From the NCBI GenBank assembly GCA_963920665.1, contig OY987265.1:37701001-37765000 (forward strand): 64,000 nt of DNA. The letters are read 5' to 3'. The first letter of the stretch is position 1. Each line of letters begins with the position of its first letter. This DNA comes from Straminergon stramineum. Its lineage: Eukaryota; Streptophyta; Bryopsida; Hypnales; Calliergonaceae. Below are positions 36,481 to 48,432 of this stretch, in pieces. Made by a program: the position numbers and the translations under genes. A model generated the notes under the pieces. It was not told the origin of the DNA. It searched no databases and saw only the letters and a list, made by a program, of their open reading frames with translations.

Positions 36481-39004
36481 TTCTAGGACAATGATTTTGA
36501 TGAAACTGACTATAAATTTGATAAAGATGAAAATCCTAGGCTATGATCATGTAATTCTAAGTAAAATTATTGGATAATTGTAGGTCAATGAGTACTTACA
36601 AACCATAGACAATTGAATATATGTAATTTGAGTGATTTATAGAACATATGAGAAATTATGAAAATAACAAATTGGCAGTGATTCCCTTATTTGTAACTTG
36701 AATAAAGTAATGAAACTAATTTTGTGATGATTAGACATTGTATCATAAAATTAGAGATGACAATTAAAATTTGTATACAAAGACTATAGTCCCTTCCAAA
36801 ATAGAAGCAAAGCGTGAAGATCACAAACAAGTTATTAAATGATAAGTATTACAATACTTATTCTCATGGACTAGGGCATCATCAAAGAAAATAAGAAAAA
36901 TATAAATAAATCAAATAATTGCATACATACAACACTATAACGACAATATTTGAATTATGCTAGAATATAAAATGAAGATAAAATGAACCAAAAGGCAAAA
37001 GACTATGGTCCTCCACTCCTCCCTTTTGAAAGATGAACGGAAGAGAGGATAATGCATGAATAATTGAAATTTAACTATAGACACAAACCTTGAATGATAT
37101 AATAACTATGGACCTTAGAGTAATTAATCATGGGATAAAACAATGAACAAAGTGTAAAGATAATGAAAAGAAAAAAAATTTAGGATCCTTAAGTGCTTAT
37201 ATAGAAAGTACTTTGGATGGCATTTCCAGAGAGTTTACATTTTATACCTTAATGGACATTTCATCTTTAAAATAATCAAAAATACTTTAATAATATCCAT
37301 TAGATTTGCATTTCTATTTAGCATGTGACCTTAGTTGTATAACATTAGATGAGATTTGGGGAAATACAAGGCCATTTCAGGAATGTTCCATAGGTTGTAT
37401 CCACACTAGTGAGGACACAATTGACTACTATCAACCATCGTAAATATTTTTTTTAAAAAGGTTTTTTTGGTCCTGAAATTGAAAAAAAAATAAAAATAAA
37501 TTTCATAAAAAATAAAAATAAAATTCTGACGTGGCTGACACCCAATCATACCAGCACTTCTGTAGTGGTGCACTTTATGAAGTTCCCCATTGTCAAGAAC
37601 TGCTAAGAACTTGCAGTCTTCTATTTGGCCCAAATCTCATCTAATGACAATAGATGATTGAACTTCCCTTTATTTAAAAGAACTCCCACTAAGTTTGTTT
37701 CCTTAGATTTTATTAGAGAGAAATATTTGAACTACAAGCTAGAACTTGTACAAGCTAAAGGCAATCAACAAAATTACTATAAATTGGCAAAGTAGGATCC
37801 AATTCCACATCATTGCATATAGAAACATTTCTTTGATGTCAAAGTTCATAGAGAATAAAAATGAAGAAGTGTTAGCTTCCATTGCCTCAAGTTGAAAAGA
37901 TGGTAAGAATACCCATGTGATGCCTATCTTTTACAATAACTTCTTTCATTGTGTTCACTTTACCCCATGCAACGTATAGCTAGCTACCGAAAGATGGGGC
38001 TTTAAATTGCTCATTTTGAAATCCACATTTGGCTCATCTTCATCAATTTCATGCTTAATAGTCTTTGATGTTGACTTATTGAGATATGATTTGAATGCAT
38101 GTTTAAGAGGCTCTTACAAGATCACATCTACAAGTTGTAGTTCACTTGTGCAATTGGCTAGAATGAAGATCACGCAAATCTATGGATATTTTTCTTTCAT
38201 CTAGGTGAAAAATCCCTTGTTTTTATGTATACTCCAACAATGGATTATCCACATCATCTTTTGTTCTTGTGGTAATTTTAATTTTACAATTGTTGCTTAT
38301 AGATATGGTGACAATATGAATTGAACAAATTTCTTGGATGTTGTTAAATATGACCAATGGTTATTTGAAAAGGTAAGATCCCATTCATCTTCTTTGTATA
38401 TTTTCCTTGCTTTGCTTAAAGGAGGTAAACAACTATTTGTTGTCCCTGTAAATACTAGTTGGAGAAGAAAGAAGGTCTCCCATAGCATTAGATGTGACCA
38501 CCATAGTTCTTTGTTATTTATCTTCAATCCCGAACACTTACTTATATTTTGTCCCCTTAGGCTATCAAGTCTTTTTTCTAACAATAGAAATTGATGGATT
38601 CCAATTTGATCACTATTGAGGATAAGAGCTGAAAATATAGAATATACCTTTAGTAAATATGCAATTTAATACACCACGTTCTTTTTAATTCTAAAGAAGT
38701 TTATTAGCAGCAATAGTTTGGAATCCTAAATGACTAGTTCATAAATTGCTTCATAAATTGCCTTGTCCATTCTCTTGTTACAAGAAAACCTTTGTTGCCT
38801 TTTTACATGAGTTTAGGTGCCCTTGTCTCAATCATACTAAGCAATATAGGTTGTGTCATGACCCTTATCACAACCCTTTGATGGATGAATGCATTGATGG
38901 ATGAAATAATTTTGATGATTGTGTCATGACCTTCATGTCATGGCCTTTGATGGATAAACTAATTCATGATGAAATGTGCACTAGTGGACAAGCAAAGATT
39001 GCCT

Positions 39005-39165
39005 AGAGATAGATTTCTCCAAATGGTGGATTTGTGTGCTGGAATTAGACAACTCCAATTGGATGACAAGGACATTGGAGTGCTTAGAGATAGATATCTC
39101 CAAATGATGGATTTATGCAGTGGAGTTAGACAACTCCACTTGGATGACTAGTGCAGTGGATTTAG
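39005..39165 (+). repeat. 81-base in-frame tandem repeat
   Basis: Units start at agagatag near 39005 and 39086, with a partial third unit near 39152. One open frame (38966-39151) runs through them as a 27-residue repeat (RDRFLQMVDLCAGIRQLQLD, then RDRYLQMMDLCSGVRQLHLD). No gene structure surrounds it, and the frame is short. Confidence 0.6.
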
Positions 39166-40270
39166 ACAATTCCCAGAGGATGATAAGTGTGATGGAACTT
39201 GGAGTTAAATAACTCCAATTAGAAGATCAAGATGTGGATAAGAAATAGATTGCATGAGATATAATCTAGAGAAGTATAACTAAGACTTTTACCTTAATGG
39301 ATGTTCTAGATGGAACCAAGAATATAAAGCTAAAGATAGAAAGAAGTCTAAAGATAGAAAAGAAGTCTTAGTCTATTTTAAAGACTAATAGTCTTTATTG
39401 ATAGTCTTTAGTATATAAGAAGAGCTTGGGGGTGAGGAGACTATCTTTTGGAGATTGATCTCTCTCTATAGTTGGGTCGTTTGAGCTCTTTGTAAAAACA
39501 TTTTGCTAATGAGTATGTTTTGTATCATTAATTGGAGTCTATTATAGGAGGTATGTAACAGGTTGCATAATAATTGTAGAAAATGCTTGTCCAACCTTTC
39601 TCATTTCTTGCAACATACTAATTATTTAGTTCATCTCATAGAAGATGATAACTTCCCAATTTTCCCTCATATTAACAACTCAACTTCATTGCCATCCTTT
39701 TTTTGCTACGTTGTCGCATTGTAAATGTGTTCATTATGTGAAAATACATAATTGTTTGTTAAATTGGAGGGGTTTTTTTCTAGAGTTTCAAGAAACAAAT
39801 GGAGTCATACCTCACTTGAATTCTTTTTTTTACCTCTATTTGACAAACATTTAGTTCTTTAATTTCTATACTTGAAGATGTTCTAATATTTTAGTTTGTT
39901 TGTTTGAAGTTGTAAAAAACAAAAAGTAATGCTTGTTTTACCTTTCTTTGTTTTTTTTAATGGATTAGAAGTCTACGTAGATGATGTGGATAGACTTATC
40001 AAAGATAGGAGATGGCCATAGATGTATTATGGCCCATGTGGCATCTTAGTGGTCAAAATCCACTAGCTTAGGTAGATGGCATGGAGGTTGAGGTGGTGAA
40101 TGAGGTAGAGGGTCATCTTCTTCCTCTTCCTCTTTATTTGCTTAGTGAAATCTGTCACTTTAAGTGGGCATTGCACATTTTACATGGAGAGTTTGATAAT
40201 GAAATTTTGAAAGCTTTTGTATCTTGTTTTTGTGTTTCCAAAAAGCTATCACTCATTAAGTTTGAAGTTA

Positions 40271-40779
40271 GTATATGTAAGTTATGAGTTTGGGAGTGAA
40301 GTATTGTGGAGTTGCCTCAAACTTTCAAGAGAGTGAGCTTTGGTAGACTATAAAAGGTGGACAGTACCTTAATTTGGGATGAAATTTGAGGGGTATTTGT
40401 AGATACTTCTTTTATCTTTTCAAAATGAGTTTATTTTCTTGATTTGAAGGTAGTATGTGAAAGTTATGGACTTGAGAGTGAAAGGGTGAAGAGATACTTT
40501 CGGGTTTTCAAAATAGTGAACTTTGAAAGGCTATAAAAGGTGGACAATACTTTAGATTTGAGTGAAATTTGGGGAGCTTGTAGATATTCATGTCAGCTTT
40601 CCAAAATGGGTTTATTTTATTGGTTTAGAGGTATCATGTGAAAGTTATGTGCTTGGGAGTGAAGTATAGGTGAGCTGCCTTTGAGTTGGGAAGGGTGAAC
40701 TTTGACCGACCATGAAAGTCGAACAGTAGCTTAGTTTTGAGTGAATTTTGGAGTGGTTGTAGAAATTTTTGTTAGCTTT
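40271..40779 (+). repeat. ~180-base tandem array, about three units
   Basis: The phrase gtatNatgtgaaagttatg recurs near 40271, 40453 and 40632. Each is followed by 'ggagtgaag', 'gtgaactttga' and 'gaatttggg'. The array ends where the TTAA element at 40780 begins. Confidence 0.75.
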
Positions 40780-41363
40780 TTAACTCTTTAAGGACCGTGG
40801 TCGATTTGGGGGGCGGGTGTAGTTTTTGCATACATTTATGAAAAAGTGTTGTTTCATGCCCTATTCAAACATGTACTTTAAGATTGAATTGTAGAAATTG
40901 GCTCTATGGGTTAGATCCTTGAAGCAATCAAAAAATGAAAGTGATCCAACGTTTCACATCCTTGTAATTACTCTTTGAAGATTGATGTGTCGTAAACACC
41001 CTTTGGCACTAGTTCTAATTAGGGTTTGCTACAATTGGGCATAAATTTGAGTATATGGTGTGAAAATCGACCAAAACCTTTTGTCCTAGTTCCTTTGCAC
41101 ATATATATAGTTGTCTTTTATATGAAATATGCATTTTTCTTTGAAAACTCCAATATGAAAGGTTAGGCCATTTCAAGTTTGAACAAGTACAACTCACTCA
41201 ATTTTGCACGCATTCTCTTGAAATTGGCTTTGTTACGAGTGTATGAAGACAATCTAATTGCATTCTTCTCTAAGTTTTTTGAAATTAAATGTTCTATGAA
41301 TAGTAGGAGACAAAAAGTCGTGAAATCAACCCAAAAGTGGTCGACCGGTCCTTAAAGGGTTAA
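40780..41363. mobile_element. TTAA-flanked MITE, second subfamily
   Basis: Begins TTAACTCTTTAAGGACCG. Its right end, read inward on the minus strand, is TTAACCCTTTAAGGACCG, with one difference in 18 bases. GGTCGA follows just inside each end. TTAA lies at both edges. It is 584 bases with no coding sequence, and its interior does not match the 33669 subfamily. Confidence 0.75.
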
Positions 41364-43496
41364 AGACATATCACACTCTTAGTTTAGAATTGTAGATTGG
41401 ACGTGGCACTCATTCATCTATCACACACTTCTTCAAGGGGAGTTTATGAAGGATATGACTTTTTTTCTACTATTTTTTAACACACATGATGTATATTGAG
41501 ACTCCATGACATCTTTTGAGGGGTATATGGAAATGTGATAGTATTTTGGTTCATATAACATCATTCAGGGGTTTATTATTATTTTGTGATTTTATATGAC
41601 CATGAGATCTTTCATTATTTGAGTCACATCTAGTTGTAGCTAGAAGCCCTGCGTTTTCCCAAAGCAAGGCCTCTCTACTCGACAACGTATAGATAATTAT
41701 CCTTTAATTCATTTTTTTGTATGAATCATGTACACGAATTGTCTCTTAACAATTCTCATATAGACTTGGAACCCCTAGAGATTTACAGGCAAGTTTAAAA
41801 AATGAAACAATATTAGTAGGATTTTTGAACCTCTCCATTGCCGCAAATATGGACAGCCAATGATTGGATTGAAACCAATTTAGATATTCATCTCATCCCT
41901 TCAATTTCTTTGCTCTCCTACTTATACTAGTATCATTCTCTTGTTCAATTTAATCTAATGTTCTTCAATTTGATGAACTTTAATTGGTAACTTTGTCTTA
42001 TGGGGTCTACCAGCATGCCGTTTTGCTTTGACAATTGAAAAGATGGAGAGTGAATTGTCTCTTAAAGTTTTGAAGTTTTTTTTATCACATCAAGTCTCTT
42101 TGTAGATGAAATACGTGAAAAATGGCCTATAAGAGAGCCTTGTTTTAGTGCCATTTGTTATAAATCTTGTTACAAGAATGTCCCAAGCAAATTAATTTAC
42201 AAGAAAGAATATGATATGCAATGATGCTAATATGTGAGTCTTGAGCATATATATATATATATACACATATAAGTAGATATCCTACAACCATTGAAGGTTC
42301 TTATAAAATAAACACTTATAATAAAGATATCTATAATATAGTTATACTATAATCATAGTACATTTCTATATTATAGATACCTACAATATAGGTGTAAAAT
42401 CTTCTAGGCTCATGGGCTCACACTCCTAAGCTCACATATTAGCAACCCTCTTTGAAAAATTAAGCCCTCATAATCTTGTTACTCAATGTACCAAAAATAA
42501 ATTTTAATGTGGAGAGGATACTAGTAGTGCAATAAAGATAATACTTAGTAGCATATTGTATAGGATACATGTACAACCACTAAAGATTTTCTTAATTTAG
42601 TATCTTGGATGATGAAAATTGTTGTAATTATTTTCTTACTACCAAAGTTTAAAAATTCAAAGTTTTAGATTGATTTGAAAATGACAAGAAACTCGAGAGC
42701 AAAATCTTGTAAAGCAAAATTATGGAGGCAATCTCAACAAATAGTTATGGACAATGTAAACACAATAAAACTAGAGATTCTCTAAGATAAGATCAAATCT
42801 TAAATTTCAAGAAAGATTACAAGAATTAACTACAACAAGATGCTAGAAGTGCAAGAAATGTATTGTTGAGACTTAGAATCATCTTAGCCTTGACATCCTT
42901 ATATACTACTATCTAAAGAACTCTTCTAGAAGCTTCTTTTACCTAGAAAACTCTTCGAAGAGCTTCTTCTATCTATAAAGCTCCTTATGAAGCTTATTAT
43001 CTATGAAGCACATTAAGGGGATTCCTTTTACTTGTAGGTTCCTTCCTCAAGATTTCCTACTACTTTAAGAAGATTCAAAGGTGTATAACCATTTGGATAA
43101 GAGACATCTTTGTCATCCATCTAAGTTTCCTTGGGGATTGTGGAATGTGTCAAATGGTGATGATTCTCTCAAAATATGCCTACCATAATTTAGTATTGTC
43201 CATAACCTACTTTTGAACTAGAGCCAATGCAATTTTGGCTTGGTCAATCACTTGACATACTTGCACAATTGTAATTTTAGAAAAATATGTACTCTAATAA
43301 CACCAAATCCAACCATTAGATCGAACAACAACTTGATAAATTATCTCCACAAATTAGGATGACTTTCATGCAAGCAATAATGAGGATGAAACTTGAGTTT
43401 CAATCTATTCGTTGTCCAGAAAGTGGATGTCAAAGTGCTTAGGGGTTAATGGCATTTGTATGCAGCCTAGGTCAAGACCGGGCAATCAATATTACC
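41364..43496. other. gene-free AT-rich tract
   Basis: No gene or clear transposon ends. It contains a TA microsatellite near 42247-42266. A cluster of short 'gaagctt/cttc' repeats lies near 42925-43010. An isolated aggggttaa end lies at about 43441-43448. Confidence 0.45.
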
Positions 43497-43715
43497 TTAA
43501 CCCTTATAGGATGGATTGGTGACCTTGGAAATCATTTTTTTTGGAACCATGTGACATCATCTACTTTAAGAAAATAAAAAATATTCATTGGAAGTCATAC
43601 TACTCTAGAAGATCTATCCTTTTCTCACTAAATTCCAAGGATGAATAGTCATAGTTATGTCCTACATGGAGAGATTCTTTGTCATCCATCGGACAAAAAA
43701 CGTCCACTTCAACAT
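43497..43715 (-). mobile_element. Single arm of the 1805-3017 foldback family
   Basis: Contains 'ccaaggatgaatagtca', 'tcctacatggagag' and 'ttgtcatccatcggacaaaa', the inverted form of the arm at 1805-2027. Its outer edge is TTAACCCTTATAGG, linking this family to the TTAA elements. Confidence 0.65.
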
Positions 43716-44057
43716 TTCAAGATTATAGAAGTTATTACTTTAAAGAGTATTACTTTAGAGAGGTTCTACTATAATCTGTTTCACACACATAACTTAAAGC
43801 CTGCCTTGCAATGAAAATCGTTCATGTGTTTCAAAAAGAAAAGCCCACCCATGTACCCACATCAGTCAACAACCCAGTCAACACATCACCAACTATTCAA
43901 AATAGGAAAAATCAATGACTGAATTGAATTAGCATGTCACGTCACGTCCTTCCTCCATCTCCAAATTTCTCAAGTTAAGCACCAGCCTTTCACCAAAAAG
44001 TCGTAAGCAATCACCCGCTAATTGCGGTGAATTAAGTTTCAGTGTACTACATCATGG

Positions 44058-44404
44058 TTGCTTGTGACCCCATCCATCACTTTCGTCTGCCCCAAAAATT
44101 TGCTCCGTGACGATGTGACCTCAAGTGCCTCCAGCCTTTCATTCAAGAACCCAAAGCTGTCTTTTCCGCTTCACCTCCACCGCGTACCTGATGGCAGGGA
44201 TGTAAGGTTAAGTTTATGTTATGATAATCAACTTATGGGAGAGATAGAGATACAGAAGAGATAGAGATACCCGTATTCCATATTCAATTGTATGCTTACC
44301 AGGTTGATTTTTTGGTTGTTTTTTTGGACTAGTGTCCCTTGTGTTGGCTTCATTGCAGAGGCCACATTTTGGAGGGCAAGATTCACAGTGGCCAGATTCT
44401 AGCA
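44058..44404 (+). pseudogene. Possible decayed first exons of a plant gene
   Basis: Bases 44058-44216 hold an open frame rich in Ser/Thr/Pro and basic residues (VTPSITFVCPKNLLRDDV...), like a plastid transit peptide, and end at a donor GAT|gtaagg. The only nearby ATG (44054) is in another frame, so the start would need a frameshift. A candidate second exon follows acceptor attgcag near 44356 and ends CTG|gtgaaa. A retroposon tail follows at once. Nothing downstream continues it. This is an exon-like relic at best. Confidence 0.2.
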
Positions 44405-44794
44405 GATCTGGTGAAATTTTGCCCCCAAAAAAACCCTGATGCTAATGTACTCCATCTTTTTTTTTCTTTTTTTTCTTTTTTTTTTTCTACACAAATGATA
44501 ACAGAATTTCATTGCAAATAAAGAATACAAACAGATGAACCAGCCACATGATTTCACGTACTCCATCTTCAATTCATCTGCAAGTCCCATCTTATCGTCT
44601 GAGTAGTGAGTACTTAGGTTGTGCAAAAAGCTTCCACTTCAGTAAGCTTATCACGGGCTTTATGAAGACCTGACAAATGACCCCATTCAGTGTGCTTGAA
44701 CTGCCTCCAAGTTGGGATTCAGAAGCTTGTTTGAAGGACACCTGGCCTCACGGAAAGCATTGGACAGCACTGGGAACTTGGACGTACATAAGCT

Positions 44795-45100
44795 TAAGGT
44801 AGTCTGCTCTTAAAGCGACCATTTAAGAGCTGATTGCTTTTTTCGGGGAAGAAAAATTCCTTATAACAATTTTCAGTCAATTTTAGTAGGAAGAAAAATG
44901 GAATTGGCATCTAACCCAAGTTGTTTCATATTTTTTGGACCTTTGTGGAATTAGTTACAAATTTTTGAAGTTGAAATGTAGTAGTCACTAAAAGCGACCA
45001 TCTCCTGAAATGAACAGTGTTGGTACATGAAAGAAAGCAAAATGTACCCCTGTGCCATAATCGCTTTTAGAGCATGGTCGCTTTAAGAGCAGACTACCTT
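44795..45100. mobile_element. MITE family X, best preserved copy
   Basis: Perfect 28-base inverted ends (44795-44822 and 45073-45100), starting TAAGGTAGTCTGCTCTTAAA. The outermost TA on each side fits a TA target. It is 306 bases, non-coding. It is a sister of 794-1080, 50278-50528 and 51405-51715. Confidence 0.9.
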
Positions 45101-45241
45101 AGTCCAAATATTATGGTACAGTGGAAGCACCCAAAAACTGCCAGCATACCGAGCAATTTGGCATTGACACCTAGCCTGACTGAATGTATCCAAAAGCACT
45201 CAGGTACTTGGGTAACTTCGGTCCGGTTTATCGGTTTAAGT

Positions 45242-46373
45242 TATAGTAGAACCACCCATTATCAACCACTTAACCCCAAAATGTCCTCAGGGACATAATC
45301 TGTTCTTAGTTAATTTTCGAAGTTGAAAAATGGGAAATCAGTGTGATATTTCATAAAATGGTTAACTATGATATTGGAGAGCAAAAAGTTTCCAAAAGGG
45401 TGAAATTTTCCAATTTCAATTTTGACGTGGCCTCAATTTTCTAAGGTTTACAATGTAAGTAGACTCCCTAGTTTGGCAATGTGAAAGCAAGTGCCAACAC
45501 GGATTTTGGCTTTAGAACTCGTTTGGATTCAAAATGGATTTTTTCTCGAATGCACTATCAGATTCTTGCGAAACAAAATTCTATAGCTTTATAAGTTTTT
45601 GTATGTCATTTCCACTATGGGGATCTTCCTTTGTCGAGAAGTACATTTTTCATCAAAAAAAAGGAATCTACATCCTTAAAATGGGCCTGTCAAACACCCT
45701 GCCGTTCGGAGATCTTCCACCGAACATGTGTTATCCCTCTAGCATATTTTGGAGGGCATTGATGATGTGTATCTTCTCTTCTTTCTTACAAAAGAAACTG
45801 CACCTCAAGGAATGACATATTCATCCTGCAACACCCGCCGAAGCACTTGGAGGGACAAAAAATGTACCTTCGATGTCTTGAGAATCTAATGCATCATGAC
45901 AAATCATTTAGGCCCCCAAATTTTTTTGCATGACCCCTGTAGAGTATATTTGTGATTTGTACAGTTACATTTGAGTAGGTAGGCTTTAATTATTTATTAA
46001 AAAAGCAAGTGTGTTTGCCTCTCTAGTAGGGGGCCTCATTTCGAGAAATTGCACGGTCATTTTGGGGTTAAGCATTTTGTGCATGATCTGGAATCGTAGA
46101 AGGTAGTGTAAATTTTTTGCCTTAGAGAGAGATAGAAATGATGGATGTTGTCAAATTTTCATAATTTTTTTCTTGTACTCATCCCCAACACATAGATTTT
46201 TCCATCATTGCTCATCTAAAGACTAATTTGGCTCTCAAAAAGAAGCACACATGTCATAACAATGATGGATAGAAGATGGTGGGAAACCAAAAAACTAATG
46301 GTAAGATATCCATTTTCATTTTTTTGTTGAATTTCCCATTACCTCTATATTGTCCATGGGTGGTTCTACCATA
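45242..46373. mobile_element. TA-flanked MITE (AGAACCACCCAT family) carrying a nested TTAA element
   Basis: The left end is TATAGTAGAACCACCCAT. The right end read inward is TATGGTAGAACCACCCAT. After removing 45270-46071, the remaining ~330 bases match the backbone of 50623-51770 ('tgtaaattttttgcc', 'attgctcatctaaagacta', 'ggctctcaaa'). Confidence 0.75.
45270..46071. mobile_element. TTAA-flanked MITE, third subfamily, nested
   Basis: Starts TTAACCCCAAAATGTCC. Its right end read inward is TTAACCCCAAAATGACC, one difference in 17 bases, with TTAA at both edges. It is 802 bases with no long frame. It sits inside 45242-46373, so it is the younger insertion. Confidence 0.8.
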
Positions 46374-46503
46374 CACCCAAAAACTTTGGGTTGGAGCCCA
46401 AAGAAATAGAGTATTTTGATTGGAAGATAGCTACGGTACCAACCCAAGGTTCCAATCAAAATACTCCATTTCTTTGGGCTCCAACCTAAAGTTTTTTGGT
46501 GTA
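46372..46503. mobile_element. Hairpin MITE with ~51-base arms
   Basis: The left arm 46374-46424 and right arm 46451-46501 pair with few mismatches around a 26-base loop; their cores are ggagcccaaagaaata and tttctttgggctcc. TA stands on both edges. It abuts the right end of 45242-46373 and shares its TA. Confidence 0.8.
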
Positions 46504-47306
46504 AACAAGACCTTAGTTCAAATAAAATGTTATGTTATATTCATTTGAATTTTTTTTAAACAAGCATGTTTCAAAACACATTGTATGGTTTTTCCACATG
46601 GAAGAGAGATTGATTTCACACACAAGGTCAAAAATTTGTCATCGCCGCGTATTGAACCCGCAACCATGCCATTTGGTTTTGGTACCTCACTACCATCACC
46701 TAATAGTTTAGGGTCATCTCGGACTCGTAGTTTGAACCTTGAAGTTGACTTTGGCCAATGCTCAACAACCCTTTCTTTTACTTCTTGAGAAAGTGCTAGG
46801 ATAGCAATCCTTGCAAATTTGGTGAAGCATTGTGTTTCTATATTCATCCATCTTTTGGACCAAAAATCACTTTTCAATAAAATTCACACATTTTCTCATC
46901 TATGGCGACTTCATCCACATTCTTAATGGAAATGGAAATTTTGTTGTGAAAAAAAGATTACTTTCATCTAGCGTAAAGTAAACATTTATTTCTGAAATGG
47001 TGCAAATTGGTTCCATGGTGTCCAAAAAAAAGAATGATACTATGATTCTAAAATCATTCTGCGAATTTTGACATGTTTGCAAGTTATGCTTGAATGTTTG
47101 TTTTTGGAGGTAGTTACGTTATATTAAAGAGGTTTGAATGTACAACCTTGAGGCACAATAAAATTATATAAATATTGGAAAAACTTCCACTTGTCTTCCT
47201 GGCTTTATGAAGACCTGACCAATGCCACATTAATGTACCGGTTTGCTCTCACGTGACGTAAGTTAGTGGGGCTTCCAGAAGCACATTGCATGGGCACCCT
47301 GGCCTG

Positions 47307-47523
47307 ACTTCACTACCTCTCTTATTGCAACCATTGTATTTGGCCTTCCATCTAGGGTTAAGGTATGTTCGCACTTGGTGTTAGGGGTGATGTTTGCAAT
47401 GTGAATCAGGTCCAGAAGTAAGTCTAAATTTATCCCTAAGATCCTCAGTAACAACACTCTTTAACACCAAGTGTGAACATACCATTAGTCCAAATACAAT
47501 GTCGTTGCAATAAGAGAGGAGGT
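47307..47523. mobile_element. Double-layer hairpin
   Basis: The inner element, 47359-47487, has ends TAAGGTATGTTCGCACTTGG and an inverted near-copy, with TA on each side. Outside it a second pair of arms (about 47307-47342 and 47489-47523; 'cctctcttattgcaa', 'ttgcaataagagagg') also pair. This is either one long foldback or a MITE inserted in the loop of an older one. Confidence 0.7.
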
Positions 47524-48432
47524 CCATAAAGCACCCATTTAACTCCTAAATGCTGAAGGTATCAAATTTTGGTGTTTTTAATACTTTGAAGTTGAAGAAA
47601 ACTTAATCAATTTGCTATTTTTTAGTAGTTTTTGTTTTTGAAAAATTTCTTTTTGAAGTCTAGTTTTAGGTTCAAAAATCAAATTTTGGAAATTATTGAT
47701 CAGGATATTTTTATTCAAGATTTTGTACAAGGGTATCCATTGCAATCTTGACTTTGCGTAGCATTGAAGGCTCTTGGAAATGAACCTCAAATACACTAGA
47801 TCTTAGAGAAAAAATCACATTAGAAATTCATTTAAAAAAAATTGTAGAGTGGATTTTGCCAAGCCATAAAATTGGTGGGATTATGCATGTTGGGCCCTCT
47901 AGCCTCATATGTTTTTGGTGACCAACTTTTTGGATTTGACATGCAAAAAGGGGATTGAAAGACTTCAAATCACTTTTGCAATTTTAACACCCTCATGATC
48001 AAACATTATATAATCTTTCAACCATAAATGATATTAATATTTTGGTTTTTTTCCTATGTGATCTCGAACATGTCTACTTTGAATTTGTATGGTTTCAATT
48101 CAAAAAAATTGATACAACTTGTCAAAATGTTTTCTTTTTGTTCAATTTAGAGCAAATTCCTAAAATTTTCTGTAAATTTTCCTTAAAAGACAAATGGAAT
48201 TGGCATCTAATCCAAGTTGTTTCATATTTTTTGGAGCTTTGTGGAATTAGTTATGAATTTCAGAAGTTGAAACACAATGGTCACTAAAGAGTGTCACTCC
48301 ACCTCCTAGAATGTACAATATTTGTACATTGTTGGTACAATGAGAAAGCAAAATGTACAAATAGAGTACATTTCAAGCAATGGATGCTTTCAGAGCCCAA
48401 GTGCTTTATGGACCTCCTACCTTACTTGGAGT
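47518..48432. mobile_element. Longer relative of MITE family X
   Basis: Ends ggaggtccataaagcac (near 47518) and gtgctttatggacctcc (near 48411) are inverted copies. The right third (48180-48430) matches family X internally. At ~0.9 kb it is three times the usual copy length but still lacks a transposase frame. Confidence 0.6.

Larger units (their letters stand above)
35462..40270. other. gene-free tract with local tandem repeats
   Basis: No gene is recognised. About 36090-36480 is a two-copy tandem repeat of ~190 bases. Bases 39005-39150 hold two 81-base units. The remainder is AT-rich, with short, unconvincing open frames. Confidence 0.5.

Noticed and set aside
38007..38594. Gene on either strand near 38.0-38.6 kb
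   Set aside because: Short overlapping frames on both strands, with no conserved motif and no consistent introns.
46530..46877. 115-codon minus-strand open frame near 46.7 kb
   Set aside because: No domain, signal or splice structure; it lies between MITEs.
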